The notes under the pieces: generated by a model
The model's input: the letters and a program-made list of their open reading frames with translations, nothing else
Database searches by the model: none
What the model was told of the DNA's origin: nothing
Program-made: the position numbers and the translations under genes
DNA from: Mucidula mucida
Taxonomy: Eukaryota; Basidiomycota; Agaricomycetes; Agaricales; Physalacriaceae
Assembly: GCA_015501055.1 (NCBI GenBank)
Contig: JADNYV010000035.1
Location: 1 to 64,000 of the forward strand
DNA: 64,000 nt
Reading direction: 5' to 3'
Shown: in pieces, positions 10,887-23,072 of the stretch
How positions within the stretch are numbered: position 1 is the first letter of the stretch
Layout of the letters: each line of letters opens with the position of its first letter

Positions 10887-13800
10887 ACGCAGTCCTGCCA
10901 GAGCAGTCATCAAGGAAAGGGTTGTCAGATGCAGAATCTATTTACAGTACGGGTACTGAAACATCTAAAATATCATTGACGACTTTACCAACGAAACCTG
11001 TGAAAGAAAGATTTGAGCCCAATACGCCCGAGTGGATCACACAACAGCTAAGAGAGGACGAAGTGTCAAGAGCAGTGGGAATTTTGAGAGCATAGATGCC
11101 GGAGTGGAGAGAGAGAGAAGCGACGGAAGAGAAGGTGATGGCGATCAGAGCGTTGACAAAGGAAGCTGTGGTGGAAGTTGTGACGGAGTTGAAAAAGTCA
11201 AGGAAGTACATCTGGGGAACAAAGGGGCAGGACATAAAACTCCGAGTAACCATAGAGAGCGTACACACAGGCTCTAAATGGGAAACGAGTGCCCTTCTTG
11301 ACAGTGGAGCAACGGGTTCTTGTGTCAATAAAGAATTCGTTGAGAAGAACGGACTCCCGATCAAGGAGTTACCGGTCAAGCTTCCTGTCTACAATGCGGA
11401 TGGAACCCTAAATGAGGGAGGGGCAATCAAAGGTTTTGTGGAGGTCCGGATGAAGATTGGTGATCACGCCGAAAAGATCGAGTTGGCTGTCACCAATCTT
11501 GGCAAAACAAGTATCTTTTTGGGGCTAGATTGGCTACGATATCACAACCCCACAATCAACTGGACGGAATCCACGTTGACTTTCAATGATGCCCAGACCG
11601 CTGCGGCTATCTACCCAAGTATGACTCGCCAGAAGATGAAGGAGAAGATGTAGAAGAGAAACTGGAGGAGGGAGAGCGGTTGTTTTGGATGGACTGGGAC
11701 AGCTATTGCAAAAGCAGTGAAAAGCTGAGATCACAACAGCCTTCATCTGCTGCTGCACCTTACATCGAGGAATTTTCCAATGTATTTAGCAAGGCGGACT
11801 TTGACAAGTTACCGGAGCAAAGACCCTGGGATCACGCGATAGAACTTACACCTGGTTCCAAACCGGTTGACTGCAAGGTTTATCCCCTTAGCCCATCCGA
11901 GCAGAAGGCGTTAGATGAGTTCCTGGAAGAAAACATACGGACAGGACGTATACGGCCATTAATTTCACCTATGGCATTACCCTTCTTCTTTGTCAAAAAG
12001 AAGGATGGAAGCCTTCGGCCAGTACAGGATTATCAGAAGTTGAACAACATGACAATCAAGAACCGATACCCCTTGCCATTGATCTAGGAGCTTATCAACA
12101 AGTTGAAGGGAGTGAAGTGGTTTACAAAGATGGACGTCCAATGGGGTTATAATAACATTCGGATCAAAGACGGTGATGAATGGAAAGCGGCGTTTAGAAC
12201 AAACCGGGGGCTGTTCAAACCCTTGGTAATGTTCTTTGGGCTCACAAACTTGCCGGCAACGTTTCAATTGTTCATGCATCACATCTGGAAAGAGTTGATT
12301 GACGATGGACATGTTATAGTCTACTTGGACGATATACTTATCTTTACAAACACTCTTGAGGAGCATAGACAGATTGTACGCAGGGTATTAGAATATTACG
12401 AGTAAATAAGTTGTATTTAAAACCCGAGAAATGTAGTTTTGAGGCACATACTGTAGACTACTTAGGAGTTATTGTGGAGGAGGAGAAGTGAAGATGGATC
12501 TGGCAAAAGTAGCCGTAGTGAAGGAATGGAAGGAGCCGACAAAGAAGAAGGAAGTACAGTCATTCCTGGGTTTCTGCAACTTTTACCGACATTTCATCCG
12601 GGGATTTGCGGGAGTAGCAAAGCCATTGACATCACTAATCGGGAAGGGCGAGTGGGTTTGGGGCATGGAGCAGCATAAGGCGTTTGAGGAGTTGAAACAG
12701 AGGATGAAGGAAGAACCGTTCTGATCGTACCACACGACAACGGCAAGTTTTGAGTCGAGGTGGACTCCTCAAACTATGCAAACAGGGTGGTTCTTTCCCA
12801 GTTTGTTGACGGAAAATGGAGACCAGTAGCCTTTTGGTCTTGCACGCTGAACGAGGTGGAGCACAATTATGAGATCTACGACAAAGAGATGATGGCTATT
12901 ATGGACTCGATCGACAACTGGCGGCAATATCTCCTAGGCGCTAAGGAGACAGTGGAGATTTTTACCAATCATCAAAACCTTCAGTACTTCAGGAAGCCAC
13001 AGAAGTTGAATCGGAGGCAGGCACGATGGGTTACGGAGTTGGCGGAATATGACATACAGATGATTTATAAGCCAGGCAGGACGATGGGAAAAGCTGATGC
13101 CTTGTCAAGGATGACAGGCCTTGAGAAGGGGGAAAAAGATAATGAAAACATTGTTTTGCTAAAACCGGAGTTTTTTATATCACAAATTCAATTTTCTTTA
13201 CATATAGTAGCTACACTGGAGGACAAATTACTTAACAAAATCAAACAAAGAAAAGGAAACAAAGACAGATACATACAAAAAGCATTAGAAAACAAAGAAA
13301 AAGGATGGGAAGAGAAGGAAAATGGACTTATTATGTGGAAAGATCGTATTTACATACCGAAGAACAAGGAATTGCGGGGAAAGAGTTATTGGAATGCACC
13401 ATGATGCACAGCTTGCAGGGCATCCAGGACGATACAAGACCCTCAAATTGATCACACACACCTATTGGTGGCCCGGAATCAGCCGAGACGTCCGCGAATA
13501 TGTAGAAGGGTGTCAAAAATGCCAGGCCACAAAGTCACATCGCACGAAGCCGGCTACACCCCTCCACCCTATTGATGTGCCAAGCGAGCCATGGGAGGTA
13601 GTAGGGACAGACATGATTGGAGAGCTGCCGGAATTGGGAGGATACAATGCAATCAGCACGTTTGTGGACCACTTCACAAAGCGGTTACACATCATACCAA
13701 CACACACCACTCTGATGTCAGAAGGCATGGCCCGCATCTACCGTAATTGCATTTTCCCCATATATGGATTGCCGCAACAGATGATACACGATCGAGGTCC

Positions 13801-14672
13801 GCAATACCACTCGCGTTTCATGAAGGAGTTATACCGGCTGTTGGGCATTGAAGGGAACTTCACAATGGCATACCATCTACAGGCAAATGGGCAAACAGAA
13901 CGGTTGAACCAAGAGATAGAACATTTCTTATGGTTATTCGTCAATTACCATCAGAACGACTGGCATGAATGGTTACCCTCTGCCAAATTTGTGTACAATG
14001 ATCGGGTACACTCGGCAACCAAAGTCACTCCGTTCTTCACAGACATGGGCAGACACCCCTACAAAGGCACCGCTCCAAAAACAACATCAAGAAATGAGAC
14101 TGCACAGGAGTTTGCCGACAGCATGAGGAAGACATGGGATGAAGTAGGGTCAGCATTGAAGATGGCAAAGGAGGACATGAAACGGTTTTATGACAGGAAG
14201 CGAACAGAGGCAGTAGAGTACAAGGAAGGCGACAAAGTATGGCTGGAAGGGATGAATCTCAGCACGGACCGACCAATGAAGAAGCTGAATGACAAACGAT
14301 TTGGGCCGTTCAAAGTGATTAAGAAAGTTGGGACGAGCTCTTACAAGCTCCAGATTCCTCACACGTGGAAAAGCATTCATCCCGTGTTCAATGAGGCCCT
14401 GTTGACGCCTTACCACGAGCCGCAATTTCTGACGCAACCCCGAGACACGCGTCCACCACCTGTGCTGGAAGGAGCCGAACCGGAATGGGAGGTGAGAAAG
14501 TGGTAATTCCCGGAAGTACCGCGGGGGTTTTCAATACAAGGTTCACTGGAAGGGTTATGGCACACACAAGCAGACATGGGAACCAGCATGCAATCTCAAA
14601 AATGCCGACCACACTATCAGTAATTTACACCAACACTACCCGAACAAGCCAAAGCCACCTGTGCTTGCTTGA
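10887..14672 (+). pseudogene. Chromovirus pol (protease, RT, RNase H, integrase, chromodomain)
   Basis: Domains in order: aspartic protease with LLDSGATGSCVN near 11300; reverse transcriptase from about 11680 with the active site YLDD near 12320; RNase H to about 13100; zinc-binding and catalytic integrase 13400-14100 (GTDMIGE, HDRGPQYHS and the Glu in NGQTERLNQE). A C-terminal chromodomain (YKVHWKGYG, WEPACNL; about 14530-14600) lies in a shifted frame after TAA 14504-14506, with the stop at 14670-14672. Nonsense codons TAG 11093, TAG 12085 and TGA 12751 each revert to CAG or CGA by one transition. Frameshifts occur near 11610, 12395, 12720, 13380 and 14500. Chromodomains direct such integrases to modified histones; this copy cannot make the protein. 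Confidence 0.88.
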
Positions 14673-14821
14673 ATTGAAATTCCTATGTCGCAGTTTCCAT
14701 CCCATTTATTCCGACCCATGCCACCACCCGATACCAAACCCCTCAACATTACGCTACCCTCTGCAGCCCTCATGGAGTGACTCTGGCGCAGAATGGAACT
14801 TGCGCCTTAAGGAGGGGGTGA

Positions 14822-15352
14822 CGTTATGAATTGCCATATTTTCACATTTTTACATCTTATTATATCTTATTGGGGGCCTTGTCTTATCAACCAACGGACT
14901 GTTTCATTATCTGTTTTGTCACCGATCATACTCCTTTTCATTACCAAAGCCGTACTCATGTTGGACTCACGCCCAACACATGGATGACATCATACATGCC
15001 GATACCTCATGAACTTCCTATTGGATACACACCACCAACATTTGTAGCACACATGGTCGTTTTAGTATGATTACTTACATGCAGTTACCACTTGTATTTA
15101 ATGGTTTCACGGACTAGTAGCATACAACACTTGGTTAAGGGCGTGGAGTTAACCCTAGCGGAAACACGTATGGACAAGGAGTTCCAAACACAGACTTACT
15201 AGTATATAAGCAGTAGCGTAGCATCATTGTACTTTAGTTCCGATCTTGTTTATACACCTGGACTAGCCTAGTCTTACGAATGCAAACACTTTCTCTTTTA
15301 GTTCTTGCTGTGGTACCTGGTTTAGTCTCGTGGCTATAGTCAGTCGCTAACA
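14822..15352 (+). repeat. 3' LTR of the chromovirus
   Basis: 531-bp partner of 8833-9363, preceded by the purine-rich tract aaggagggggtga (about 14809-14821). Many differences from the 5' LTR are C/T transitions, several at CpG (atcgcc/attgcc, atcggg/attggg), and they occur in both directions. Confidence 0.92.
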
Positions 15353-15435
15353 TCCCTCGTTTCCAAGCAATGCCACAGGGAAAGCGCGCCGATTGTCAAG
15401 AAAGCAAAGATGAATGACACAAGAGCATACACCAT

Positions 15436-16385
15436 CTTCGGTGGAGGAGAGAGAAGAGCTTTCGCCGAGTCAGGCAGCCATTCGCTTTTATATTGGCTCT
15501 AATCTTGGACATCATTGTGATACATGAATCTTTGACAGATGAGAGCCCGTGTATATGTAGCGACACGGGGCAGATTTGCTTCCGGTGCGCCAAAGAGAAA
15601 AGTGTCAACTAGCAGGACTGTGGCGCCAGGGCGCGAGAGATGATTTGCAGTACGCCACCGAGAGCGATGAGTGTTGATGCATCCAAAGTATATTCGACAT
15701 GAAATCAAGAAGCGATGGAGGGACAGCTAAAAGGCCATCCGTGGGCCCCGAGCGAAAGGCTGAAGGAAGGCCAGAGGGCTGATGGTTGGCTTGAGAGAGA
15801 GAAAAAGATGTGACAGGTACATCACAACACGTGAAGAATGTCACAAACGCGTGTCAGGTCAATCAACCTTGCTTCCTGACTTTCCTTTCACCTGCTTTGG
15901 GATGTCTTCGCCGGAATTTTGCTTCAGTTGGTTTGTAGATGAAATCGGACTTATTCCATCAATTGCGGTACTGCGATAGCCGCCCAGTCCGAGTCGTCGC
16001 TCATGTTGCGATGAAGCGTTTTCCTTGTATGCGGATGTGTTGAATAGATTGAGCAACACAGTCTGGTAGAGCGTGCTATTTTGTCTTGCAGAAGAAACTG
16101 ATCAACTTCTAGAATCGACTTGCCAGAGGATCGTATTGACACAGTGTTGTTTTTGCTAAACGGAGGCAAGGTCAAGCTTGGTCCGGAAGACCCGGATTAT
16201 GTCGGAGGTGTGCTCACTCCGTGAGTAGTTTTCCATTGCGGACGGCATCTGCTCTCTAATGAATGCTATAGCGTCACAATCTTCCCCCATTGAACCTGAG
16301 TGGTGATTATGCTGCAATGACCTCCGCGCTCGGGCAACGCAGTATAAAGTCCAATTGCGTATCACCTACCAGCCCTTAACAAACC
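15436..16385. other. Divergent intergenic region between P450-1 and AKR1
   Basis: About 950 bp with no convincing coding sequence. It separates the start of P450-1 (minus) from the start of AKR1 (plus), so it probably holds both promoters. A TATA box for AKR1 lies at 16343-16348. Confidence 0.5.
16343..16348 (+). promoter_or_regulatory. TATA box of AKR1
   Basis: TATAAA in agtataaagtcc, 43 bp upstream of the ATG at 16386. AKR3, AKR4 and AKR5 have TATA elements at similar distances. Confidence 0.55.
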
Positions 16386-17826
16386 ATGTCCCTTATCGAT
16401 TCTTCAAATGCGACTGTCAGACTGAATACTGGCGCTGAGATGCCCATGATTGGTGTGTTGACACGAAACACGGCATTTCCGAGTCATGAGCTCACGAACT
16501 GATAGCTCTTGGCGGTTGGGGGGGTGCCACCGCAGACGAACGATTCGCGGCAAGAGACTGGTTATTGACTGCCCTCGAAGTAATTGACCCTCATATCAAC
16601 CTGTTCCTTAGGACTGACAGTCCTCCAGTCAGGATACAGGCATATCGACACTGCCGCCATTTATTGTGCGCTGCTCACCAATCTATTCTCGCCCCGAGTC
16701 GTCTCTCATTGTCTGATAGATACTGAAGCATCCGTAGGAGCTGCGGTGCGCAAGTCGGGCATTCCTCACTGTTCCTAACAACCAAATTGTTCGTGCGTCA
16801 GTGTTTTCTCGTCTTGTGCTCTTTGACGCCGGCGTATAGGTGGATTGCTCACGGCCACGTCAAGCAAGCCTTTGAAAAGAGTCTGAAAGCTTTGGATATC
16901 GACTACATTGATCTGGTATGTCTCTTTACATCTGCAACTCCAGTGCCCTGTGCTCATGCGATCGCATAGTATCTCGTCCACTTCCCCGTTCCCATTGCAC
17001 ACGAAGGTACGTCTCACAATCCTGGTAGCCACATTCAGGGTCTGAAGCGTTGTAGATGGGAACGACTTCCCCACCAACCCCGATGGAACAATCCGCATCG
17101 ATGAAAGTGTCACCGTTAACGACATCTGGGCGGACATGGAGTCTCTCCTCGAAACTGGGAAAGTCAAGGCCATCGGCGTCAGTAACTTTTCCCCCAAGAC
17201 GTGAGCACGTCTTTTTCTTTCACATATTCCTGCATGAACTCTGCCGACAGCCTTGACCAGCTACTCAAGACCGCTAAAGTCGTACCTGCCGTTAATCAGG
17301 TAGAGTATGTGCGCCTTGTGTGATGTCCAACTCTCCGCTCAAAACACTCCGTCAGGCTTCATCCATACCTCGTCCAAGAAGACCTTCGTCGGTACTGCAA
17401 AGGCAAGGGCATCATTCTTAGCGCGTACACTCCTTCTGGTTAGAAGAATTCCTCGCCCTCTTATCACACTGACACCTGGCCTAGGCCGCGACACTGTACG
17501 CCAGGATCCAAAGATCGTCGAACTCAGCGCCAAGTACAAGGTTACGCCCAATCAAATCATCTTAGGGTGGCATCTCGCGCGCGGTGTCCCAATGATCCCG
17601 GGAAGCAAGAACGCCGAAAGGCAGAAGGAGAACTTGCAGGTACTGTCATAACTCCCCTGATTATACAGTCAACTAAAATTTGAACGCGCTCGCATAGCTT
17701 CCGATTATAGCGGAGGATGATGTGCAGCAGATCAATGCACTGGACCGTAATATGCGATTGACGAACAAGGCACGGGAGGTCAAAGGAACTTATTGGGGAT
17801 GGACGTACGAACAGTACGGGTGGTAG
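16386..17826 (+). pseudogene. Aldo-keto reductase AKR1, frameshifted
   Basis: NADPH-dependent aldo-keto reductase reading through about nine introns, first exon [20 protein letters not shown], last exon ending [10 protein letters not shown] before TAG 17824-17826. The catalytic tetrad parts are present: Asp and Tyr in YRHIDTAAIY and His in YLVHFPVP. The exon that should carry the catalytic Lys is damaged: after KSGIPH (about 16770) the frame hits a stop, while TTKL continues in another frame. A few bases are missing relative to AKR2 ([13 protein letters not shown]). Other exons look sound, including GVSNFSPKT and the cofactor-binding region GSKNAERQKENL. It is first of a tandem pair with AKR2. 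A different splice pattern could rescue it, but I do not see one. Confidence 0.75.
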
Positions 17827-18247
17827 ATGTAGGTCTTCCGGTGCTGCATGGGCAAGACGAATCTAATCAAAATAACGCAAGCAAGAAGAATATAGAATGG
17901 GCGTCCATGTACGTTATCCTGACACAATACATGTGATGGCGAACGTGGAGAAGACACGTTTTAATGCGACATTGGCATTTCCGAACTCAAACGAAGCTTA
18001 CACGAAATCCCGCCTTGGCGATATCCGTGAGCGGCAACGTATGAGCGTCGATTTTACCACCGACCCGTGGCTTTTAAACGTCAACGTTGTTCTCATAGAT
18101 ATCCGGGGATTGTCGTCGATTGAGCGTCGTTCTACATGGGGTCCAATCACCGTATTCGATTTACCGCCCGAGCTGATTGCCGATCCCACTCTCAAATGGA
18201 ACGGCGACGTTTTGCTTCTTGTCCAAGAACCACCATATTCGAGAGCA

Positions 18248-19699
18248 ATGTCCTTCGTCGACCCCTCTACGACTATCCAGCTGAACACAGGCGCTGAAAT
18301 GCCTATTATCGGTATGTCGTTATGGAAGGTCATCTCTGACTAGCAACACCGATACAACTTGACTAATAGCTATTGGTGGATTTGGAGGGCCGACTGCAGA
18401 AGGACGGGTCGCTGCGAGGGACTGGCTTTTGACTGCGCTCAAGGTGATACTCTTTCCCGCCCCATGTTTTCGATTACTAACAGCCCTTCAGTTGGGGTAC
18501 AGACATGTCGACACGGCGGCTAATTATTGTCCGTCTGTCTCTGTGCTTGATTCATGTTTTCCTTAAGAAGATGTACCGTACCGCAGATACCGAGGAGTCG
18601 GTGGGCGCTGCCATAAGGAACTCGGGCATTGCCCGCAGTGAGCTCTTTGTGACAACCAAACTACCGTGAGGTGTTATACTTTCGTTTTCGCCGCGTCTTA
18701 CCAGCGATCAGCATGAATGGACACGGACACGTCAAGTATTGCTTTGAGCATAGCCTAAAAGAATTGGGCTTGGATTACATTGACTTGGTAAGTATCTGCA
18801 TCTGCTGTTATAACAGAATGACAACATCCTCACTTTAGTATCTTATGCACTATCCCGTTCCCGTAGCATACGAAGGTACTCGGTATACGCGCCCATTCGT
18901 CGAATTGCCTTGATACCCTCTGACAGAGGGGAACGATTCCCCAACCAACCCCGACGGAACCATTCGCGTCGACGAGACTGTAACCCTCAATGACATTTGG
19001 GCGGACATGGAGGCGCTTTTGGAAACATGCAAAGTCAGAGCTCTTGGGGTCAGCAACTTCTCCCCAAAAACGTGGGCACAGTCGAACACGTTCTGTCACA
19101 CAGCACTTACATGGCTGATAGTCTCGACCAGTTGCTTAAAACGGCGAAGGTCGTACCTGCTGTCAACCAGGTCGAGTACGCGCTCCGCCTTCATTATCAA
19201 CGTCGTTATTCAAAGTAGAGCAATAGGCTTCACCCGTACCTCGTACAGGATAATCTGCGACAGTACTGTAAAGACAAAGGCATCGTTGTCAGCGCTTACA
19301 CCCCATCCGGTTCGGAAGCTCAAGAAGAAGTCGGGCTCTTCCTGATACCCTGTCACAGGTCGCGATATTGTGCGCAATGATCCCAAGATCGTCGAGCTTG
19401 CCGCTAAAAACAAAATCACTCCGAACCAACTCATTCTTGGATGGCATCTTGCGCGAGGTGTGGCTATCATCCCTGGGAGCAAGGATCCGGAGAGGCAGAA
19501 GAAGAACTTAAAGGTAAGTCAATCATCGACGTCGTTTTTCCATTGTGAGTTTGATACTAGAGCTGGCTAGGTTCCTGTCATTACCGACGAGGATGTGAAG
19601 CAGATTAATGCTTTAGATCGTAACGATCGGATAATGAATAAGTACAGGGTGATTAAGGGAACATTGTGGGGATGGACGTACGAGCAATATGGTTGGTAG
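18248..19699 (+). CDS. Aldo-keto reductase AKR2
   Basis: Apparently intact multi-exon AKR from ATG 18248 ([19 protein letters not shown]) to TAG 19697-19699 (end [10 protein letters not shown]), about 320 residues, the usual AKR size. Asp and Tyr lie in [10 protein letters not shown], the catalytic Lys in ELFVTTKLP and His in [13 protein letters not shown]. Exons GVSNFSPKT and VVPAVNQVE follow, then LHPYLVQ.., and the NADPH-binding segment [14 protein letters not shown]. All exon joins keep frame with GT..AG introns. The family reduces aldehydes, ketones or sugars in the cytosol; the substrate cannot be told. It is 0.4 kb downstream of AKR1 and convergent with the aldehyde dehydrogenase. No TATA box is evident, and an in-frame open stretch extends upstream to 17897. 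Confidence 0.85.
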
Positions 19700-19855
19700 T
19701 GGTAGCTGTGTTCAATACATGTTTCTCCAGGTATGTTTGGTGTCGAATTCTTGCAGCCAATCTGACATGTCCAAGTTTCTGTTCACAGCATCCACGTTCA
19801 TGAAAACAATATACTGTACGAGTCCACTACATTCGATGCAGGCCGTTAGAACGAA

Positions 19856-22036
19856 TCACAACCTCAACCCAAGATTAACATGGACCGCTTTCACATGCGT
19901 ATACCTATGAACCAAATTCAACGTCTTTTGGTAGATCCAAGTCCGAAAGTACTCACATATCAAGTGCGTACTCCCCAAGGTCGCGACCTATACCTGATTG
20001 CTTGTAGCCTCCGAATGGCATGCCGGTGTCCAGCCAGTTGTAGTTGTTCACGAATAGGCTTCCTGCTTCTAGAGCATGCGCAACCCGGATCGCGCGCGCA
20101 TTGTTTTCCGTGAATACAGCAGCCGCTAGACCGTACACCGAGTCGTTGGCAATCTCGATGGCCTCTGAAAGACTTTCTCAGCTCTGATAAACATTTGAGC
20201 GACCGCAAGGGTGACGTACCTTCTTCGGTCTTGAACTTGATGAGGGAAGCAACGGGCCCAAAGATCTCTTCTCGGACGGCCTTCATATCGTTCGTGCCAG
20301 CGATGATGGTGGGTTGGACAAAATAACCTTTGTCTCCGAGTCGTTCGCCACCAGTAAGGATACTTCCGCCCTCTTTCTTGGCGACATCCAAGTAACCGAG
20401 TACTCGCTAGAGTCACATCAGGTCAAACAAAAGGCGAGGAGGCTTATCAACATACGTCCAACTGCGTTTGCGACCCCTGAGGTCCGTGCTGAGTTTCCAA
20501 TTCGAATGGATCACCAACAGCCCCTTCAAAACTTTTGGCTGCAGCGATAAAGTGCTCCACGAAGGCGTCGTAGATGCCTTCCTGCACTAAAATCCGGGAA
20601 CTGGCGCTGCACATTTGGCCTGGGACACACAACACGTCAGGCGCCTGGGTGGGCAGAGTACGAAATGGAGGCCATACCGGCGTTAGGAAATATGCCTCGG
20701 GCCGCCCACTTGACAGCTTGTTCGAGGTCTGCGTCCTCAAAGATGATATTTGGGCTCTTCCCCCCCAGCTCGAGACTGATTGCTTTGAGGTTTGACTTGG
20801 CTGATGCTTCTTGGATCCGTCGACCCGTCGCTGTACTTCCTGTAAAAGCGACTTTTTCGATAAGAGGATGTTCGGCGATGGCTTGGCCAACCGTTGGACC
20901 TGCACACGAGTCAGATACACTTCGTAAGGGATACTTGGTAGACAACCGTAGCCGTTCACGATGTTTAGGACGCCGGGTGGGAAGCCAGCTTCGATGACAA
21001 TGGTAGCGAGTTTCTGGGCCGTAAGAGGGGTGACTTCCGAGGGCTGCAGCTATCTTGAGAACGAGAACATTTCTTCCGCAGTAGGATGTTGACATACTTT
21101 GAGCACGATCGTGTTTCCGGTAGCGAGAGCAGGTCCTATTTTCCAGGAAATCATGCTCTGTATGGAGTAAGCCTTCGATACCCGTACTGTCGCAGAGCCA
21201 GAGAAGACTTACCAGAGGAAAGTTCCATGGCACAATTTGACCCTGTGAAGACTGCTGAGGGAATACAGAGACCACAGTTGAGAAAGACTCACGACGACGC
21301 CGTAAGGTTCATGCCTTGTGTATGCCAATTTATGTTCGGAGGTCTGCATGCGCCCACTCAGTTGGCGGAAACGCGACTTGGGTATTGCGTACCTCGATAG
21401 TCCTTCCCTGTATCTTGTCCGCAAATCCTGCGTAGTAGCGAATAGTCGCAATCGTTGAGGTAACATCAACTGCTTTAGACGCAGTGAATGGCCTTCCTAT
21501 CAAGAATAAAGGTAACGTTAACCCGGATATTGAGGTAAGCGCGGAAAGTTGTACCCGTATTGAGCGACTCCAGTGCAGCGAATTCGTCAATATCTCGTTC
21601 GATGAGATCCGCGAGCTTTGATAACAAACGTCCACGCTGGGCTCCGGGCACTTTGAGTCCCCAGGAAGTTTTGTATGCCTGATAGATATGAGCGGTGTGT
21701 TACGTGAGATCGTGAAAGTGGAAAACCTTCTCGGCTGCAGCAACAGCGATATCGACATCCTCTTTGCTCCCAGCAGCAACAGATGTTATGATCTTACCGG
21801 TAGCTGGCCAGGTATCGGCGATTCGTGTTAAGGACGGTCAAGTGAGACGGACCTGGGTTATAGACACTGATGGCGAAGCGTTACTTCAAAGGGTTGTACA
21901 CAGACAAAGATACATACTCAACAGAGTCGCCTTTGACAGCGTCGACAAATTGTCCGTTGATGAACAATCCAGTGTCGATGGAGACTGTGCCTTTGTAGGC
22001 GGGCGTGTCGAGGGTCTGAGTATAGGTCCGGGGCAT
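19856..22036 (-). CDS. NAD(P)-dependent aldehyde dehydrogenase
   Basis: Complete minus-strand ALDH gene from ATG 22036-22034 (MPRTYTQTLDTPAYKGTVSI) to TGA 19858-19856 (end HVNLGLRL). About twelve exons join in frame to a protein of roughly 500 residues, the normal family length. Visible motifs in order: FINGQFVDA, GQIVPWNFPL, GPALATGNTIVLK, VAFTGSTATGRRIQEAS, LELGGKSPNIIFEDAD (general-base Glu), NAGQMCSASSR (nucleophilic Cys), EEIFGPVASLIKFK and the C-terminal MPFGGYKQSGIGRDLG. It oxidises aldehydes to acids with NAD or NADP in the cytosol. It lies tail-to-tail with AKR2. The fragment at 1-752 is a broken paralogue. I predict no defect. Confidence 0.88.
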
Positions 22037-23072
22037 GTCGAGAAGAGAAGGCTGAACACTTCTGTGAACTTGCTCAGTTTATATCGATTCATTAATACTG
22101 CCGCTTCATACGTACACGCAAGCAATTGGCCGCTCCTCAGATTGATTCCATTGGGTTAGGCTTGGTGAGAAATGATTCATAATACGCGCGCAAGTGACCG
22201 CTCTGACATAACGGTCGATAATGGATGGAATGTCCTTTCACCCGACGGTGGACTGGCGAAAAAAATAGAGTACCTTCCTTGGATTAGCCCCCGAGATAAG
22301 CGCAGTAAATGCTTCACCGCAAGAAAATAGACTGAGCAATGCCGTTGAGTTACATGATAGCTGTAAATCCCGGGTTCGGGCGGCCGTGTGACTGGACTAC
22401 CGCAGAATACGCGTACAATTCGAGATCGCTTTGATATCAGCAGAAGGTCCGTCATAGAAGTTGTACGGTCAGGCTTCTCGGATTGCCATCGGATAAGCCG
22501 GCAAAAAAAACCGTAGTAGGCAAAGATGGTCTGCAAGCCTGGACAGGATAATCAGCACAAATCGACAACGCTTTGTGAACAGAGTCTGTGAGTCCGCGGG
22601 CCACTTCCTGACTAAAATGGGCTGAGCATTGCTTCTCGAGTTCATAATCGTTCGTGACGCGTAAGTGATTCTGGTCCAGAGCTTCACTTCACAGTCGGCT
22701 GTAAGGCGTGGCAGCGGCGACGATAGACCTTCAGAGTCTTGGCATGGGAACATCGCAGTGCTCGTGGACTCGAGTCGTGGATTGGTGATGGACGGGTTGC
22801 TTGAGTGTTGCGTCTCGTGACTTATGGACTAATTTTGCACACAAGCAAACCACGGTGCAGAGCTCACGATCCTTCCTGACATACAGTCGGGCATGGGAGG
22901 CGCACGTCTCTGACGGTAGTCTCAAATGACATGAAGCTGCTGCTCGCTCAGTTGTTCTACCAATGCGATATAAATCTCCCTATAAGTCTTACTAGCTTTT
23001 GTTTCAAGTTGAAGATCGTTCGTATTCATTAGTCGTATTCATTAGTCGTGAGAATAGTATACACAGTACGCG
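22037..23072. other. Intergenic, nothing recognised
   Basis: About 1 kb between the ALDH start and the end of the kinase-like gene. Open frames here are short and resemble nothing I know. The part next to 22036 should contain the ALDH promoter. Confidence 0.4.

Larger units (their letters stand above)
8833..15352 (+). mobile_element. Ty3/gypsy chromovirus, degenerate, inserted in exon 1 of P450-1
   Basis: A 6,520-bp element with 531-bp LTRs (8833-9363 and 14822-15352) and the 5-bp target duplication TCCCT (8828-8832 and 15353-15357). Order is gag with zinc knuckle, protease, reverse transcriptase, RNase H, integrase, chromodomain: a chromovirus of the Tf1/sushi type. The LTRs differ at many positions, mostly C/T transitions, and the 3' LTR has lost its terminal T (starts CGTTATG against TGTTATG). 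Coding frames carry eight nonsense codons that each need one C-to-T change, plus frameshifts. It is much older than the copia element in the same P450 gene. Confidence 0.93.
2077..15435 (-). pseudogene. Cytochrome P450 (P450-1) split by two LTR retrotransposons
   Basis: A minus-strand multi-exon P450 reads from ATG 15435-15433 to TAG 2079-2077. Exon 1 encodes a hydrophobic N-terminal anchor (MVYALVSFIFAF.., ending HCLETR). It is cut by a chromovirus at 8833-15352 and resumes at 8827 with the RHIPTYG exon. Further exons run down to the I-helix exon, where a copia element (2834-7669) separates IAN from RVLAVNFAAIHTTS. Beyond it come the K-helix ESQR (ExxR) near 2590 and the heme loop FGHGRLACPG near 2270, with Cys as the thiolate ligand. 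The exons align one-to-one with P450-2 (39774-41788). Outside the insertions I see no obvious frameshift. The chromovirus sits at the expected exon 1 donor, which in the empty site no longer reads GT. Membrane-bound monooxygenase by family; substrate unknown. It resembles the expanded CYP512-like fungal families, but the assignment is tentative. Confidence 0.85.
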
